NCBI RefSeq assembly: GCF_048773025.1 | Contig: NW_027413957.1 | Span: forward strand, 1,550,001 to 1,614,000 | Length of the DNA stretch: 64,000 bases | Direction of reading: 5' to 3' | From: Camelus bactrianus | Lineage: Eukaryota > Chordata > Mammalia > Artiodactyla > Camelidae | Shown: positions 1 to 9,980 of the stretch, piece after piece | How the letters are laid out: each line of letters starts with the position of its first letter | How positions within the stretch are numbered: position 1 is the stretch's first letter | Made by a program: the position numbers and the translations under genes | Notes under the pieces: generated by a model | What the model was told of the DNA's origin: nothing | The model's database searches: none | What the model saw: the letters and a program-made list of their open reading frames with translations, nothing else

Positions 1-249
1 GTTTGAAGTTCCTGCAGTTTTCACTGTAAAAGCGAGTTGGAGCTAGTACCTCCCCATATATATGTATGGAGTGGAGTTTGCAACTGAAAAGAAACTGTGT
101 GTTCCCAACAAACTAGGTTAAGGAAGGCTTTCACACACACTTATCTCTTAGAACTGAGCATGTGGAGAGACGTTCGTTCATCTAGCACAAAAGGAACGGG
201 TTGCAGGAGAAACTTTTACTCTGGTTTCTCAGTCTGTTTCCTAGTGCCG
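1..249. repeat. Reference monomer (coordinate frame for the array)
   Basis: First complete monomer, used here as the numbering frame, so window position equals monomer position. Landmarks in order: PstI site CTGCAG at 12-17; inverted repeat 1 at 17-32 (its last base is changed in this copy); inverted repeat 2 at 39-53; inverted repeat 3, AT-rich, at 54-69; TTGCAA at 78-83; CA-rich stretch at 132-140; near-invariant block at 156-188; inverted repeat 4 at 207-230; CCG at the end. CpG sites lie at about 33, 125 (lost in this copy), 171, 175, 197 and at the junction with the next monomer. The choice of start is arbitrary, as in any tandem repeat. Confidence 0.95.
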
Positions 250-265
250 GTTTGAATTTCCTGCA

Positions 266-281
266 GTTTTCACTGTAAAAC
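266..281. other. Inverted repeat 1 of the monomer (shown in monomer 2)
   Basis: GTTTT at 266-270 and AAAAC at 277-281 are exact reverse complements around a 6-base loop. An overlapping alternative stem, CAGT with ACTG, uses part of the same bases. The pair is present in most monomers; it loses its last pair in the subtype with AAAAGCGAG. The stem is weak on its own; it is listed because three further inverted repeats lie in the same monomer. Confidence 0.6.
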
Positions 282-287
282 CGAGTT

Positions 288-302
288 GGAGCTAGTACCT
301 CC
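288..302. other. Inverted repeat 2, GGAG...CTCC
   Basis: GGAGCTAGTACCTCC pairs at every position except one (C against C at the fifth place) around a central G. In the subtype with GGAGGTAG the mismatch is repaired and the 15-mer is a perfect dyad, for example at 785-799. The dyad ends exactly where inverted repeat 3 begins. Confidence 0.75.
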
Positions 303-318
303 CCATATATATGTATGG
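303..318. other. Inverted repeat 3, AT-rich dyad CCATA...TATGG
   Basis: CCATATATATGTATGG pairs at seven of eight positions, with one T-G wobble. The arms CCATA and TATGG persist in most monomers, while the core changes: ATATG, ATGTG, ATTTG or the two-base-longer ATTTCTG. The core is therefore a compact subtype label and the main source of the 249/251 length difference. It directly abuts inverted repeat 2, so 31 consecutive bases are made of two dyads. Confidence 0.8.
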
Positions 319-403
319 AGTGGAGTTTGCAACTGAAAAGAAACTGTGTGTTCCCAACAAACTAGGTTAAGGACGGCTTTCACACACACTTATCTCTTAG
401 AAC

Positions 404-437
404 TGAGCATGTGGAGAGACGTTCGTTCATCTAGCAC
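404..437. other. Near-invariant block of the monomer (positions 156-188)
   Basis: The stretch from GAGCATGTGG through AGAGACGTTCGTTC to ATCTAGCAC changes less than the rest across the 257 monomers I read. The exceptions are few and mostly shared by a subtype: GACATTC, TTTGTTC, CATCTGG, CTTGCAC, and GTCGTTCTTTC in the right-hand third. It contains an E-box-like CATGTG and two CpG sites. Conservation could reflect protein binding or simply recent homogenisation; the sequence alone does not decide. Confidence 0.5.
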
Positions 438-455
438 AAAAGGAACGGGTTGCAG

Positions 456-479
456 GAGAAACTTTTACTCTGGTTTCTC
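456..479. other. Inverted repeat 4, GAGAAAC...GTTTCTC
   Basis: GAGAAAC at 456-462 and GTTTCTC at 473-479 are exact 7-base reverse complements around a 10-base loop; a T-G wobble can add one pair. It recurs in most monomers and is damaged in the GCAGAAAAAAC, GGAGAATC and TCTAAG variants. Confidence 0.7.
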
Positions 480-784
480 AGTCTGTTTCCTAGTGCCGGT
501 TTGAAGTTCCTGTAATTTTCACTGTAAAACCGAGTTGGACCTAGTACCTCCCCATATATATGTATGGAGTGGAGTTTGCAATGAAAAGAAACTTTGTGTT
601 CCCAACAAGCTAGGTGAAGGACGGCTTTCACACAGACTTATCTCTCAGAACGGAGCATGTGGAGAGACGTTCGTTCATCTAGCACAAAGGGAACGGGTTG
701 CAGGAGAAACTTTCACTCTGGTTTCTCAGTCTGTTTCCTAGTGCCGGTTTGAAGTTCCTGCAGTTTTCACTGTAAAACCGAGTT

Positions 785-799
785 GGAGGTAGTACCTCC
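785..799. other. Perfect version of inverted repeat 2
   Basis: GGAGGTAGTACCTCC pairs at all seven positions around a central G, whereas the common form has one C-C mismatch. The GGAGGTAG variant is carried by the second cassette monomer (747, 10477, 13962, 17449, 31406, 36128, 43346, 47331) and by two AGGTTA monomers (9981, 41856). Confidence 0.75.
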
Positions 800-1493
800 C
801 CATATATTTGTATGGAGTGGAGTTTGCAACTGAAAAGAAACTTTGTGTTCCCAAGAAGCTAGGTGAAGGACGGCTTTCACACACACTTATCTCTCAGAAC
901 TGAGCATGTGGAGAGACATTCGTTCAACTAGCACAAAGGGAACGGGTTGCAGGAGAAACTTTCATTCTGGTTTCTCAGTCTGTTTCTTAGTGCCGGTTTG
1001 AAGTTCCTGCAGTTTTCACTGTAAAACCGAGTTGGAGCTAGTACCTCCCCATATATATGTATGGAGTGGAGTTTGCAACTGAAAAGAAACCTTGTGTTCC
1101 CAACAAGCTAGGTGAAGGACGGCTTTCACACACACTTATCTCTCAGAACTGAGCATGTGGAGAGACGTTCGTTCATCTAGCACAAAGGGAACGGGTTGCA
1201 GGACAAAGTTTTACGCTGGTTTCTCAGTCTGTTTCCTAGTGCCGGGTTGAAGTTCCTGCAGTTTTCACAGTAAAAGCGAGTTGGAGCTAGTACCTCCCCA
1301 TATATATGTATGGAGTGGAGTTTGCATCTGAAGAGAAACTTTGTGTTCCCAACAAGCTAGGTGAAGGACGGCTTTCACACACACATATCTCTAAGAACTG
1401 AGCATGTGGAGAGACGTTCGTTCATCTAGCACAAAGGGAACGGGTTGCAGGAGAAACTTTTACTCTGGTTTCTCAGTCTGTTTCCTAGTGCCG

Positions 1494-3237
1494 GTTTGAA
1501 TTTCCTGCAGTTTTCACTGTAAAACAGAGTTGGAGCTAGTACATCCCCATATATGTGTATGGAGTGGAGTTTGCAACTGAAAAGAAACTTTGTGTTTCCA
1601 ACAAGCTAGGTGAAGGACGGCTTTCACCCACACATATCTGTAAGAACTGAGCATGTGGAGAGACGTTCGTTCATCTAGCACAAAGGGAACAGGTTGCAGG
1701 AGAAACTTTTACTCTGGTTTCTCAGTCTGTTTCTTAGTGCCGGTTTGAAGTTCCTGCAGTTTTCACTGTAAAACCGAGTTGGAGCTAGTACCTCCCCATA
1801 TATTTCTGTATGGAGTGGAGTTTGCAACTGAAAAGAAACCTTGTGTTCCCAACATGCTAGGTGAAGGACGGCTTTCACACACACTTATCCCTCAGAACTG
1901 AGCATGTGGAGAGACGTTCGTTCATCTAGCACAAAGGGAACAGGTTGCAGGAGAAACTTTTACTCTGGTTTCTCAGTCTGTTTCCTAGTGCCGGTTTGAA
2001 GTTCCTGCAGTTTTCACTGTAAAAGAGAGTTGGAGCTAGTACATCCCCATATATGTGTATGGAGTGGAGTTTGCAACTGGAAAGAAACTTTGTGTTCCCA
2101 ACAAGCTAGGTGAAGGACGGCTTTAACACCCGCTTATATCTCAGAACTGAGCATGTGGAGAGACGTTCGTTCATCTAGCACAAAGAAACGGGTTGCAGGA
2201 GAAACTTTTACTTTGGTTTCTCAGTCTGTTTCCTAGTGCCGGTTTGAAGTTCCTGCAGTTTTCACTGTAAAACCGAGTTGGAGCTAGTACCTCCCCATAT
2301 ATATGTATGGAGTGGAGTTTGCAACTGAAAAGAAACTTTGTGTTTCCAACAAGCTAGGTGAAGGACGGCTTTCACCCACACATATCTTTAAGAACTGAGC
2401 ATGTGGAGAGACGTTCGTTCATCTAGCACAAAGGAACGGGTTGCAGGAGAAACTTTTACTCTGGTTTCTCAGTCTGTTTCTTAGTGCCGGTTTGAAGTTC
2501 CTGCAGTTTTCACTGTAAAACCGAGTTGGAGCTTGTACCTCCCCATATATATGTATGGAGTGGAGTTTGCAACTGAAAAGAAACCTTGTGTTCCCAACAA
2601 GCTAGGTGAAGGACGGCTTTCACACACACTTATCTCTCAGAACTGAGCATGTGGAGAGACGTTCGTTCATCTAGCACAAAGGGAACGGGTTGCAGTAGAA
2701 ACTTTTCTCTGGTTTCTCAGTCTGTTTCCTAGTGCCGGTTTGAAGTTCCTACAGTTTTCACTGTAAAACCGAGTTGGAGCTAGTACCTCCCCATATATAT
2801 GTATGGATTGGAGTTTGCAAATGAAAAGAAACTTTGTGTTCCCAACAAACTAGGTGAAGGACGGCTTTCACCCACAATTATCTCTCAGAACTAAGCATGT
2901 GGAGAGACGTTCGTTCATCTAGCACAAGGGGAACGGGTTGCAGGAGAAACTTTTACTCTGGTTTCTCAGTCTGTTTCCTAGTGCCGGTTTGAAGTTCCTG
3001 CAGTTTTCACTGTAAAACCGAGTTGGAGCTAGTACCTCCCCATATATTTCTGTATGGAGTGGAGTTTGCAACTGAAAAGAAACCTTGTGTTCCCAACATG
3101 CTAGGTGAAGGACGGCTTTCACACACACTTATCCCTCAGAACTGAGCATGTGGAGAGACGTTCGTTCATCTAGCACAAAGGGAACAGGTTGCAGGAGAAA
3201 CTTTTACTCTGGTTTCTCAGTCTGTTTCCTAGTGCCG
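1494..3237. repeat. Seven mixed monomers ahead of the 14-monomer HOR
   Basis: 1494-2241 (three monomers) matches 4737-5484 inside the HOR, about 3,243 bp away: a CAGAG/ATGTG monomer, a 251-bp ATTTCTG monomer with AACATGCTAGG, and a 248-bp monomer with TTAACACCCGC and AAAGAAACGG. 2490 and 2738 are of the type common at 18-27 kb (CAGTAGAAAC; GGATTGG with CAATTAT and AAGGGGAAC). 2987 is another 251-bp ATTTCTG monomer. The mixture looks like a junction between HOR domains. Confidence 0.75.
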
Positions 3238-6200
3238 GTTTGAAGTTCCTGCAGTTTTCACTGTAAAAGAGAGTTGGAGCTAGTACATCCCCATATATGT
3301 GTATGGAGTGGAGTTTGCAACTGGAAAGAAACTTTGTGTTCCCAACAAGCTAGGTGAAGGACGGCTTTAACACCCGCTTATATCTCAGAACTGAGCATGT
3401 GGAGAGACGTTCGTTCATCTAGCACAAAGAAACGGGTTGCAGGAGAAACTTTTACTTTGGTTTCTCAGTCTGTTTCCTAGTGCCGGTTTGAAGTTCCTGC
3501 AGTTTTCACTGTAAAACCGAGTTGGAGCTAGTACCTCCCCATATATATGTATGGAGTGGAGTTTGCAACTGAAAAGAAACTTTGTGTTTCCAACAAGCTA
3601 GGTGAAGGACGGCTTTCACACACACTTATCTTTAAGAACTGAGCATGTGGAGAGACGTTCGTTCATCTTGCACAAAGGGAACAGGTTGCAGGAGAAACAT
3701 TTACTCTGGATTCTCAGTCTGTTTCTTAGTGCCGGTTTGAAGTTCCTGCAGTTTTCACTATAAAACCGAGTTGGAGCTAGTACCTCCCCATATATTTCTG
3801 TATGGAGTGGAGTTTGCAAATGAAAAGAAACCTTGTGTTCCCAACAAGCTAGGTGAAGGACGGCTTTCACACACACTTATCCCTCAGAACTGAGCATGTG
3901 GAGAGACGTTCGTTCATCTAGCACAAAAGGAACGGGTTGCAGGAGAAACTTTTACTCTGGTTTCTCAGTCTGTTTCCTAGTGCCGGTATGAAGTTCCTGC
4001 AGTTTTCACTGTAAAACAGAGTTGGAGCTAGTACATCCCCATATATGTGTATGGAGTGGAGTTTGCAACTGAAAAGAAACTTTGTGTTTCCAACAAGCTA
4101 GGTGAAGGACGGCTTTCACCCACACATATCTGTAAGAACTGAGCATGTGGAGAGACGTTCGTTCATCTAGCACAAAGGGAACAGGTTGCAGGAGAAATTT
4201 TTACTCTGGTTTCTCAGTCTGTTTCTTAGTGCCCGTTTGAAGTTCCTGCAGTTTTCACTGTAAAACCGAGTTGGAGCTAGTACCTCCCCATGTATTTCTG
4301 TATGGAGTGGAGTTTGCAACTGAAAAGAAACCTTGTGTTCCCAACATGCTAGGTGAAGGACGGCTTTCACACACACTTATCCCTCAGAACTGAGCATGTG
4401 GAGAGACGTTCGTTCATCTAGCACAAGGGGAACGGGTTGCAGGAGAAACTTTTACTCTGGTTTCTCAGTCTGTTTCCTAGTGCCGGTTTGAAGTTCCTGC
4501 AGTTTTCACTGTAAAACCGAGTTGGAGCTAGTACCTCCCCATATATTTCTGTATGGAGTGGAGTTTGCAACTGAAAAGATACCTTGTGTTCCCAACAAGC
4601 TAGGTGAAGGACGGCTTTCACACACACATATCTCTAAGAACTGAGCATGTGGAGAGACGTTCGTTCATCTAGCACAAAGGGAACGGGTTGCAGGAGAAAC
4701 TTTTACTCTGGTTTCTCAGTCTGTTTCCTAGTGCCGGTTTGAATTTCCTGCAGTTTTCACTGTAAAACAGAGTTGGAGCTAGTACATCCCCATATATGTG
4801 TATGGAGTGGAGTTTGCAACTGAAAAGAAACTTTGTGTTTCCAACAAGCTAGGTGAAGGACGGCTTTCACCGACACATATCTGTAAGAACTGAGCATGTG
4901 GAGAGACGTTCGTTCATCTAGCACAAAGGGAACAGGTTGCAGGAGAAACTTTTACTCTGGTTTCTCAGTCTGTTTCTTAGTGCCGGTTTGAAGTTCCTGC
5001 AGTTTTCACTGTAAAACCGAGTTGGAGCTAGTACCTCCCCATATATTTCTGTATGGAGTGGAGTTTGCAACTGAAAAGAAACCTTGTGTTCCCAACATGC
5101 TAGGTGAAGGACGGCTTTCACACACACTTATCCCTCAGAACTGAGCATGTGGAGAGACGTTCGTTCATCTAGCACAAAGGGAACAGGTTGCAGGAGAAAC
5201 TTTTACTCTGGTTTCTCAGTCTGTTTCCTAGTGCCGGTTTGAAGTTCCTGCAGTTTTCACTGTAAAAGAGAGTTGGAGCTAGTACATCCCCATATATGTG
5301 TATGGAGTGGAGTTTGCAACTGGAAAGAAACTTTGTGTTCCCAACAAGCTAGGTGAAGGACGGCTTTAACACCCGCTTATATCTCAGAACTGAGCATGTG
5401 GAGAGACGTTCGTTCATCTAGCACAAAGAAACGGGTTGCAGGAGAAACTTTTACTTTGGTTTCTCAGTCTGTTTCCTAGTGCCGGTTTGAAGTTCCTGCA
5501 GTTTTCACTGTAAAACCGAGTTGGAGCTAGTACCTCCCCATATATATGTATGGAGTGGAGTTTGCAACTGAAAAGAAACTTTGTGTTTCCAACAAGCTAG
5601 GTGAAGGACGGCTTTCACCCACACATATCTTTAAGAACTGAGCATGTGGAGAGACGTTCGTTCATCTTGCACAAAGGGAACAGGTTGCAGGAGAAACATT
5701 TACTCTGGATTCTCAGTCTGTTTCTTAGTGCCGGTTTGAAGTTCCTGCAGTTTTCACTATAAAACCGAGTTGGAGCTAGTACCTCCCCATATATTTCTGT
5801 ATGGAGTGGAGTTTGCAAATGAAAAGAAACCTTGTGTTCCCAACAAGCTAGGTGAAGGACGGCTTTCACACACACTTATCCCTCAGAACTGAGCATGTGG
5901 AGAGACGTTCGTTCATCTAGCACAAAGGGAACGGGTTGCAGGAGAAACTTTTACTCTGGTTTCTCAGTCTGTTTCCTAGTGCCGGTATGAAGTTCCTGCA
6001 GTTTTCACTGTAAAACAGAGTTGGAGCTAGTACATCCCCATATATGTGTATGGAGTGGAGTTTGCAACTGAAAAGAAACTTTGTGTTTCCAACAAGCTAG
6101 GTGAAGGACGGCTTTCACCCACACATATCTGTAAGAACTGAGCATGTGGAGAGACGTTCGTTCATCTAGCACAAAGGGAACAGGTTGCAGGAGAAATTTT

Positions 6201-6733
6201 TACTCTGGTTTCTCAGTCTGTTTCTTAGTGCCCGTTTGAAGTTCCTGCAGTTTTCACTGTAAAACCGAGTTGGAGCTAGTACCTCCCCATGTATTTCTGT
6301 ATGGAGTGGAGTTTGCAACTGAAAAGAAACCTTGTGTTCCCAACATGCTAGGTGAAGGACGGCTTTCACACACACTTATCCCTCAGAACTGAGCATGTGG
6401 AGAGACGTTCGTTCATCTAGCACAAAGGGAACAGGTTGCAGGAGAAACTTTTACTCTGGTTTCTCAGTCTGTTTCCTAGTGCCGGTTTGAAGTTCCTGCA
6501 GTTTTCACTGTAAAACCGAGTTGGAGCTAGTACCTCCCCATATATATGTATGGAGTGGAGTTTGCAACTGAAAAGAAACTTTGTGTTTCCAACAAGCTAG
6601 GTGAAGGACGGCTTTCACCCACACATATCTTTAAGAACTGAGCATTTGGAGAGACGTTCGTTCATCTAGCACAAAGGGAACAGGTTGCAGGAGAAACTTT
6701 TACTCTGGTTTCTCAGTCTGTTTCCTAGTGCCG
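3238..6733. repeat. 14-monomer HOR, copy 1 (3,496 bp)
   Basis: Fourteen monomers start at 3238, 3486, 3735, 3986, 4235, 4486, 4737, 4986, 5237, 5485, 5734, 5985, 6234 and 6485. Each matches a monomer 3,496 bases downstream, down to private variants such as ACTATAAAAC (3735), GTATGAAG (3986), the GTATTTCTG core (4235) and GATACCTTG (4486). Inside the unit, the four monomers at 3486-4485 resemble the four at 5485-6484, an offset of 1,999 bp, so the 14-mer itself looks built from an older 8-mer duplication plus six. Confidence 0.9.
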
Positions 6734-9700
6734 GTTTGAAGTTCCTGCAGTTTTCACTGTAAAAGAGAGTTGGAGCTAGTACATCCCCATATATGTGTAT
6801 GGAGTGGAGTTTGCAACTGAAAAGAAACTTTGTGTTCCCAACAAGCTAGGTGAAGGACGGCTTTAACACCCGCTTATATCTCAGAACTGAGCATGTGGAG
6901 AGACGTTCGTTCATCTAGCACAAAGAAACGGGTTGCAGGAGAAACTTTTACTTTGGTTTCTCAGTCTGTTTCCTAGTGCCGGTTTGAAGTTCCTGCAGTT
7001 TTCACTGTAAAACCGAGTTGGAGCTAGTACCTCCCCATATATATGTATGGAGTGGAGTTTGCAACTGAAAAGAAACTTTGTGTTTCCAACAAGCTAGGTG
7101 AAGGACGGCTTTCACACACACTTATCTTTAAGAACTGAGCATGTGGAGAGACGTTCGTTCATCTTGCACAAAGGGAACAGGTTGCAGGAGAAACATTTAC
7201 TCTGGATTCTCAGTCTGTTTCTTAGTGCCGGTTTGAAGTTCCTGCAGTTTTCACTATAAAACCGAGTTGGAGCTAGTACCTCCCCATATATTTCTGTATG
7301 GAGTGGAGTTTGCAAATGAAAAGAAACCTTGTGTTCCCAACAAGCTAGGTGAAGGACGGCTTTCACACACACTTATCCCTCAGAACTGAGCATGTGGAGA
7401 GACGTTCGTTCATCTAGCACAAAGGGAACGGGTTGCAGGAGAAACTTTTACTCTGGTTTCTCAGTCTGTTTCCTAGTGCCGGTATGAAGTTCCTGCAGTT
7501 TTCACTGTAAAACAGAGTTGGAGCTAGTACATCCCCATATATGTGTATGGAGTGGAGTTTGCAACTGAAAAGAAACTTTGTGTTTCCAACAAGCTAGGTG
7601 AAGGACGGCTTTCACCCACACATATCTGTAAGAACTGAGCATGTGGAGAGACGTTCGTTCATCTAGCACAAAGGGAACAGGTTGCAGGAGAAATTTTTAC
7701 TCTGGTTTCTCAGTCTGTTTCTTAGTGCCCGTTTGAAGTTCCTGCAGTTTTCACTGTAAAACCGAGTTGGAGCTATTACCTCCCCATGTATTTCTGTATG
7801 GAGTGGAGTTTGCAACTGAAAAGAAACCTTGTGTTCCCAACATGCTAGGTGAAGGACGGCTTTCACACACACTTATCCCTCAGAACTGAGCATGTGGAGA
7901 GACGTTCGTTCATCTAGCACAAGGGGAACGGGTTGCAGGAGAAACTTTTACTCTGGTTTCTCAGTCTGTTTCCTAGTGCCGGTTTGAAGTTCCTGCAGTT
8001 TTCACTGTAAAAGAGAGTTGGAGCTAGTACCTCCCCATATATTTCTGTATGGAGTGGAGTTTGCAACTGAAAAGATACCTTGTGTTCCCAACAAGCTAGG
8101 TGAAGGACGGCTTTCACACACACATATCTCTAAGAACTGAGCATGTGGAGAGACGTTCGTTCATCTAGCACAAAGGGAACGGGTTGCAGGAGAAACTTTT
8201 ACTCTGGTTTCTCAGTCTGTTTCCTAGTGCCGGTTTGAATTTCCTGCAGTTTTCACTGTAAAACAGAGTTGGAGCTAGTACATCCCCATATATGTGTATG
8301 GAGTGGAGTTTGCAACTGAAAAGAAACTTTGTGTTTCCAACAAGCTAGGTGAAGGACGGCTTTCACCGACACATATCTGTAAGAACTGAGCATGTGGAGA
8401 GACGTTCGTTCATCTAGCACAAAGGGAACAGGTTGCAGGAGAAACTTTTACTCTGGTTTCTCAGTCTGTTTCTTAGTGCCGGTTTGAAGTTCCTGCAGTT
8501 TTCACTGTAAAACCGAGTTGGAGCTAGTACCTCCCCATATATTTCTGTATGGAGTGGAGTTTGCAACTGAAAAGAAACCTTGTGTTCCCAACATGCTAGG
8601 TGAAGGACGGCTTTCACACACACTTATCCCTCAGAACTGAGCATGTGGAGAGACGTTCGTTCATCTAGCACAAAGGGAACAGGTTGCAGGAGAAACTTTT
8701 ACTCTGGTTTCTCAGTCTGTTTCCTAGTGCCGGTTTGAAGTTCCTGCAGTTTTCACTGTAAAAGAGAGTTGGAGCTAGTACATCCCCATATATGTGTATG
8801 GAGTGGAGTTTGCAACTGGAAAGAAACTTTGTGTTCCCAACAAGCTAGGTGAAGGACGGCTTTAACACCCGCTTATATCTCAGAACTGAGCATGTGGAGA
8901 GACGTTCGTTCATCTAGCACAAAGAAACGGGTTGCAGGAGAAACTTTTACTTTGGTTTCTCAGTCTGTTTCCTAGTGCCGGTTTGAAGTTCCTGCAGTTT
9001 TCACTGTAAAACCGAGTTGGAGCTAGTACCTCCCCATATATATGTATGGAGTGGAGTTTGCAACTGAAAAGAAACTTTGTGTTTCCAACAAGCTAGGTGA
9101 AGGACGGCTTTCACCCACACATATCTTTAAGAACTGAGCATGTGGAGAGACGTTCGTTCATCTTGCACAAAGGGAACAGGTTGCAGGAGAAACATTTACT
9201 CTGGATTCTCAGTCTGTTTCTTAGTGCCGGTTTGAAGTTCCTGCAGTTTTCACTATAAAACCGAGTTGGAGCTAGTACCTCCCCATATATTTCTGTATGG
9301 AGTGGAGTTTGCAAATGAAAAGAAACCTTGTGTTCCCAACAAGCTAGGTGAAGGACGGCTTTCACACACACTTATCCCTCAGAACTGAGCATGTGGAGAG
9401 ACGTTCGTTCATCTAGCACAAAGGGAACGGGTTGCAGGAGAAACTTTTACTCTGGTTTCTCAGTCTGTTTCCTAGTGCCGGTATGAAGTTCCTGCAGTTT
9501 TCACTGTAAAACAGAGTTGGAGCTAGTACATCCCCATATATGTGTATGGAGTGGAGTTTGCAACTGAAAAGAAACTTTGTGTTTCCAACAAGCTAGGTGA
9601 AGGACGGCTTTCACCCACACATATCTGTAAGAACTGAGCATGTGGAGAGACGTTCGTTCATCTAGCACAAAGGGAACAGGTTGCAGGAGAAATTTTTACT

Positions 9701-9980
9701 CTGGTTTCTCAGTCTGTTTCTTAGTGCCCGTTTGAAGTTCCTGCAGTTTTCACTGTAAAACCGAGTTGGAGCTAGTACCTCCCCATGTATTTCTGTATGG
9801 AGTGGAGTTTGCAACTGAAAAGAAACCTTGTGTTCCCAACATGCTAGGTGAAGGACGGCTTTCACACACACTTATCCCTCAGAACTGAGCATGTGGAGAG
9901 ACGTTCGTTCATCTAGCTCAAAAGGAACGGTTTGCAGGAGAAACTTTTACTCTGGTTTCTCAATCTGTTTCGTAGTGCCG
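6734..9980. repeat. 14-monomer HOR, copy 2 (13 monomers)
   Basis: Follows copy 1 directly and repeats it monomer by monomer. I saw only a handful of differences by eye over about 3.2 kb: AACTGG versus AACTGA in the first monomer, AGCTAG versus AGCTAT near 7774, and AAACCGAG versus AAAGAGAG near 8010. The last monomer (9730-9980) begins as the HOR predicts, but its end (AGCTCAAAAGG, TCTCAATCTG) belongs to the subtype that precedes the AGGTTA monomer, so it forms the exit junction. Confidence 0.88.

Larger units (their letters stand above)
1..1493. repeat. Six monomers with the first copy of a recurrent four-monomer cassette
   Basis: Monomers 1 and 2 (1, 250) carry AACTGTGTG and the AACAAACTAGGTTA variant. 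Monomers 3-6 (499, 747, 996, 1245) are a fixed series: one with GGACCTAG and a one-base deletion giving GCAATG; one with GGAGGTAG and core ATTTG; one ending AAAGTTTTACGCTGG; and one starting GGGTTGAAG with ACAGTAAAAGCGAG. The same series returns at 10229, 13714, 17201, 31158, 35880, 43098 and 47083. Confidence 0.85.

Noticed and set aside
1-1. Left end of the window as a true array edge, since it begins exactly at GTTTGAAG
   Set aside because: The start phase was chosen to match the window's first bases. There is no flanking sequence, so the array must be assumed to continue to the left.
132-140. CACACACAC microsatellite in each monomer
   Set aside because: Only about four CA units, stable in length across the array and often replaced by CACCCACAC; part of the monomer rather than an independent microsatellite.
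404-450. CENP-B-box-like pieces TTCGTT and ACGGG in each monomer
   Set aside because: The box needs TTCG and CGGG seven bases apart (with an A between). Here they are about 20 bases apart, and the reverse strand offers no better fit.
3616-3876. Minus-strand open frame of 86 codons, with dozens of near-identical 66-86-codon frames at monomer spacing
   Set aside because: The frame recurs once per monomer because 249 is divisible by three and stops are few on that strand. One-base indels in many monomers destroy it without any sign of constraint, and there is no upstream signal, domain or recognisable protein.
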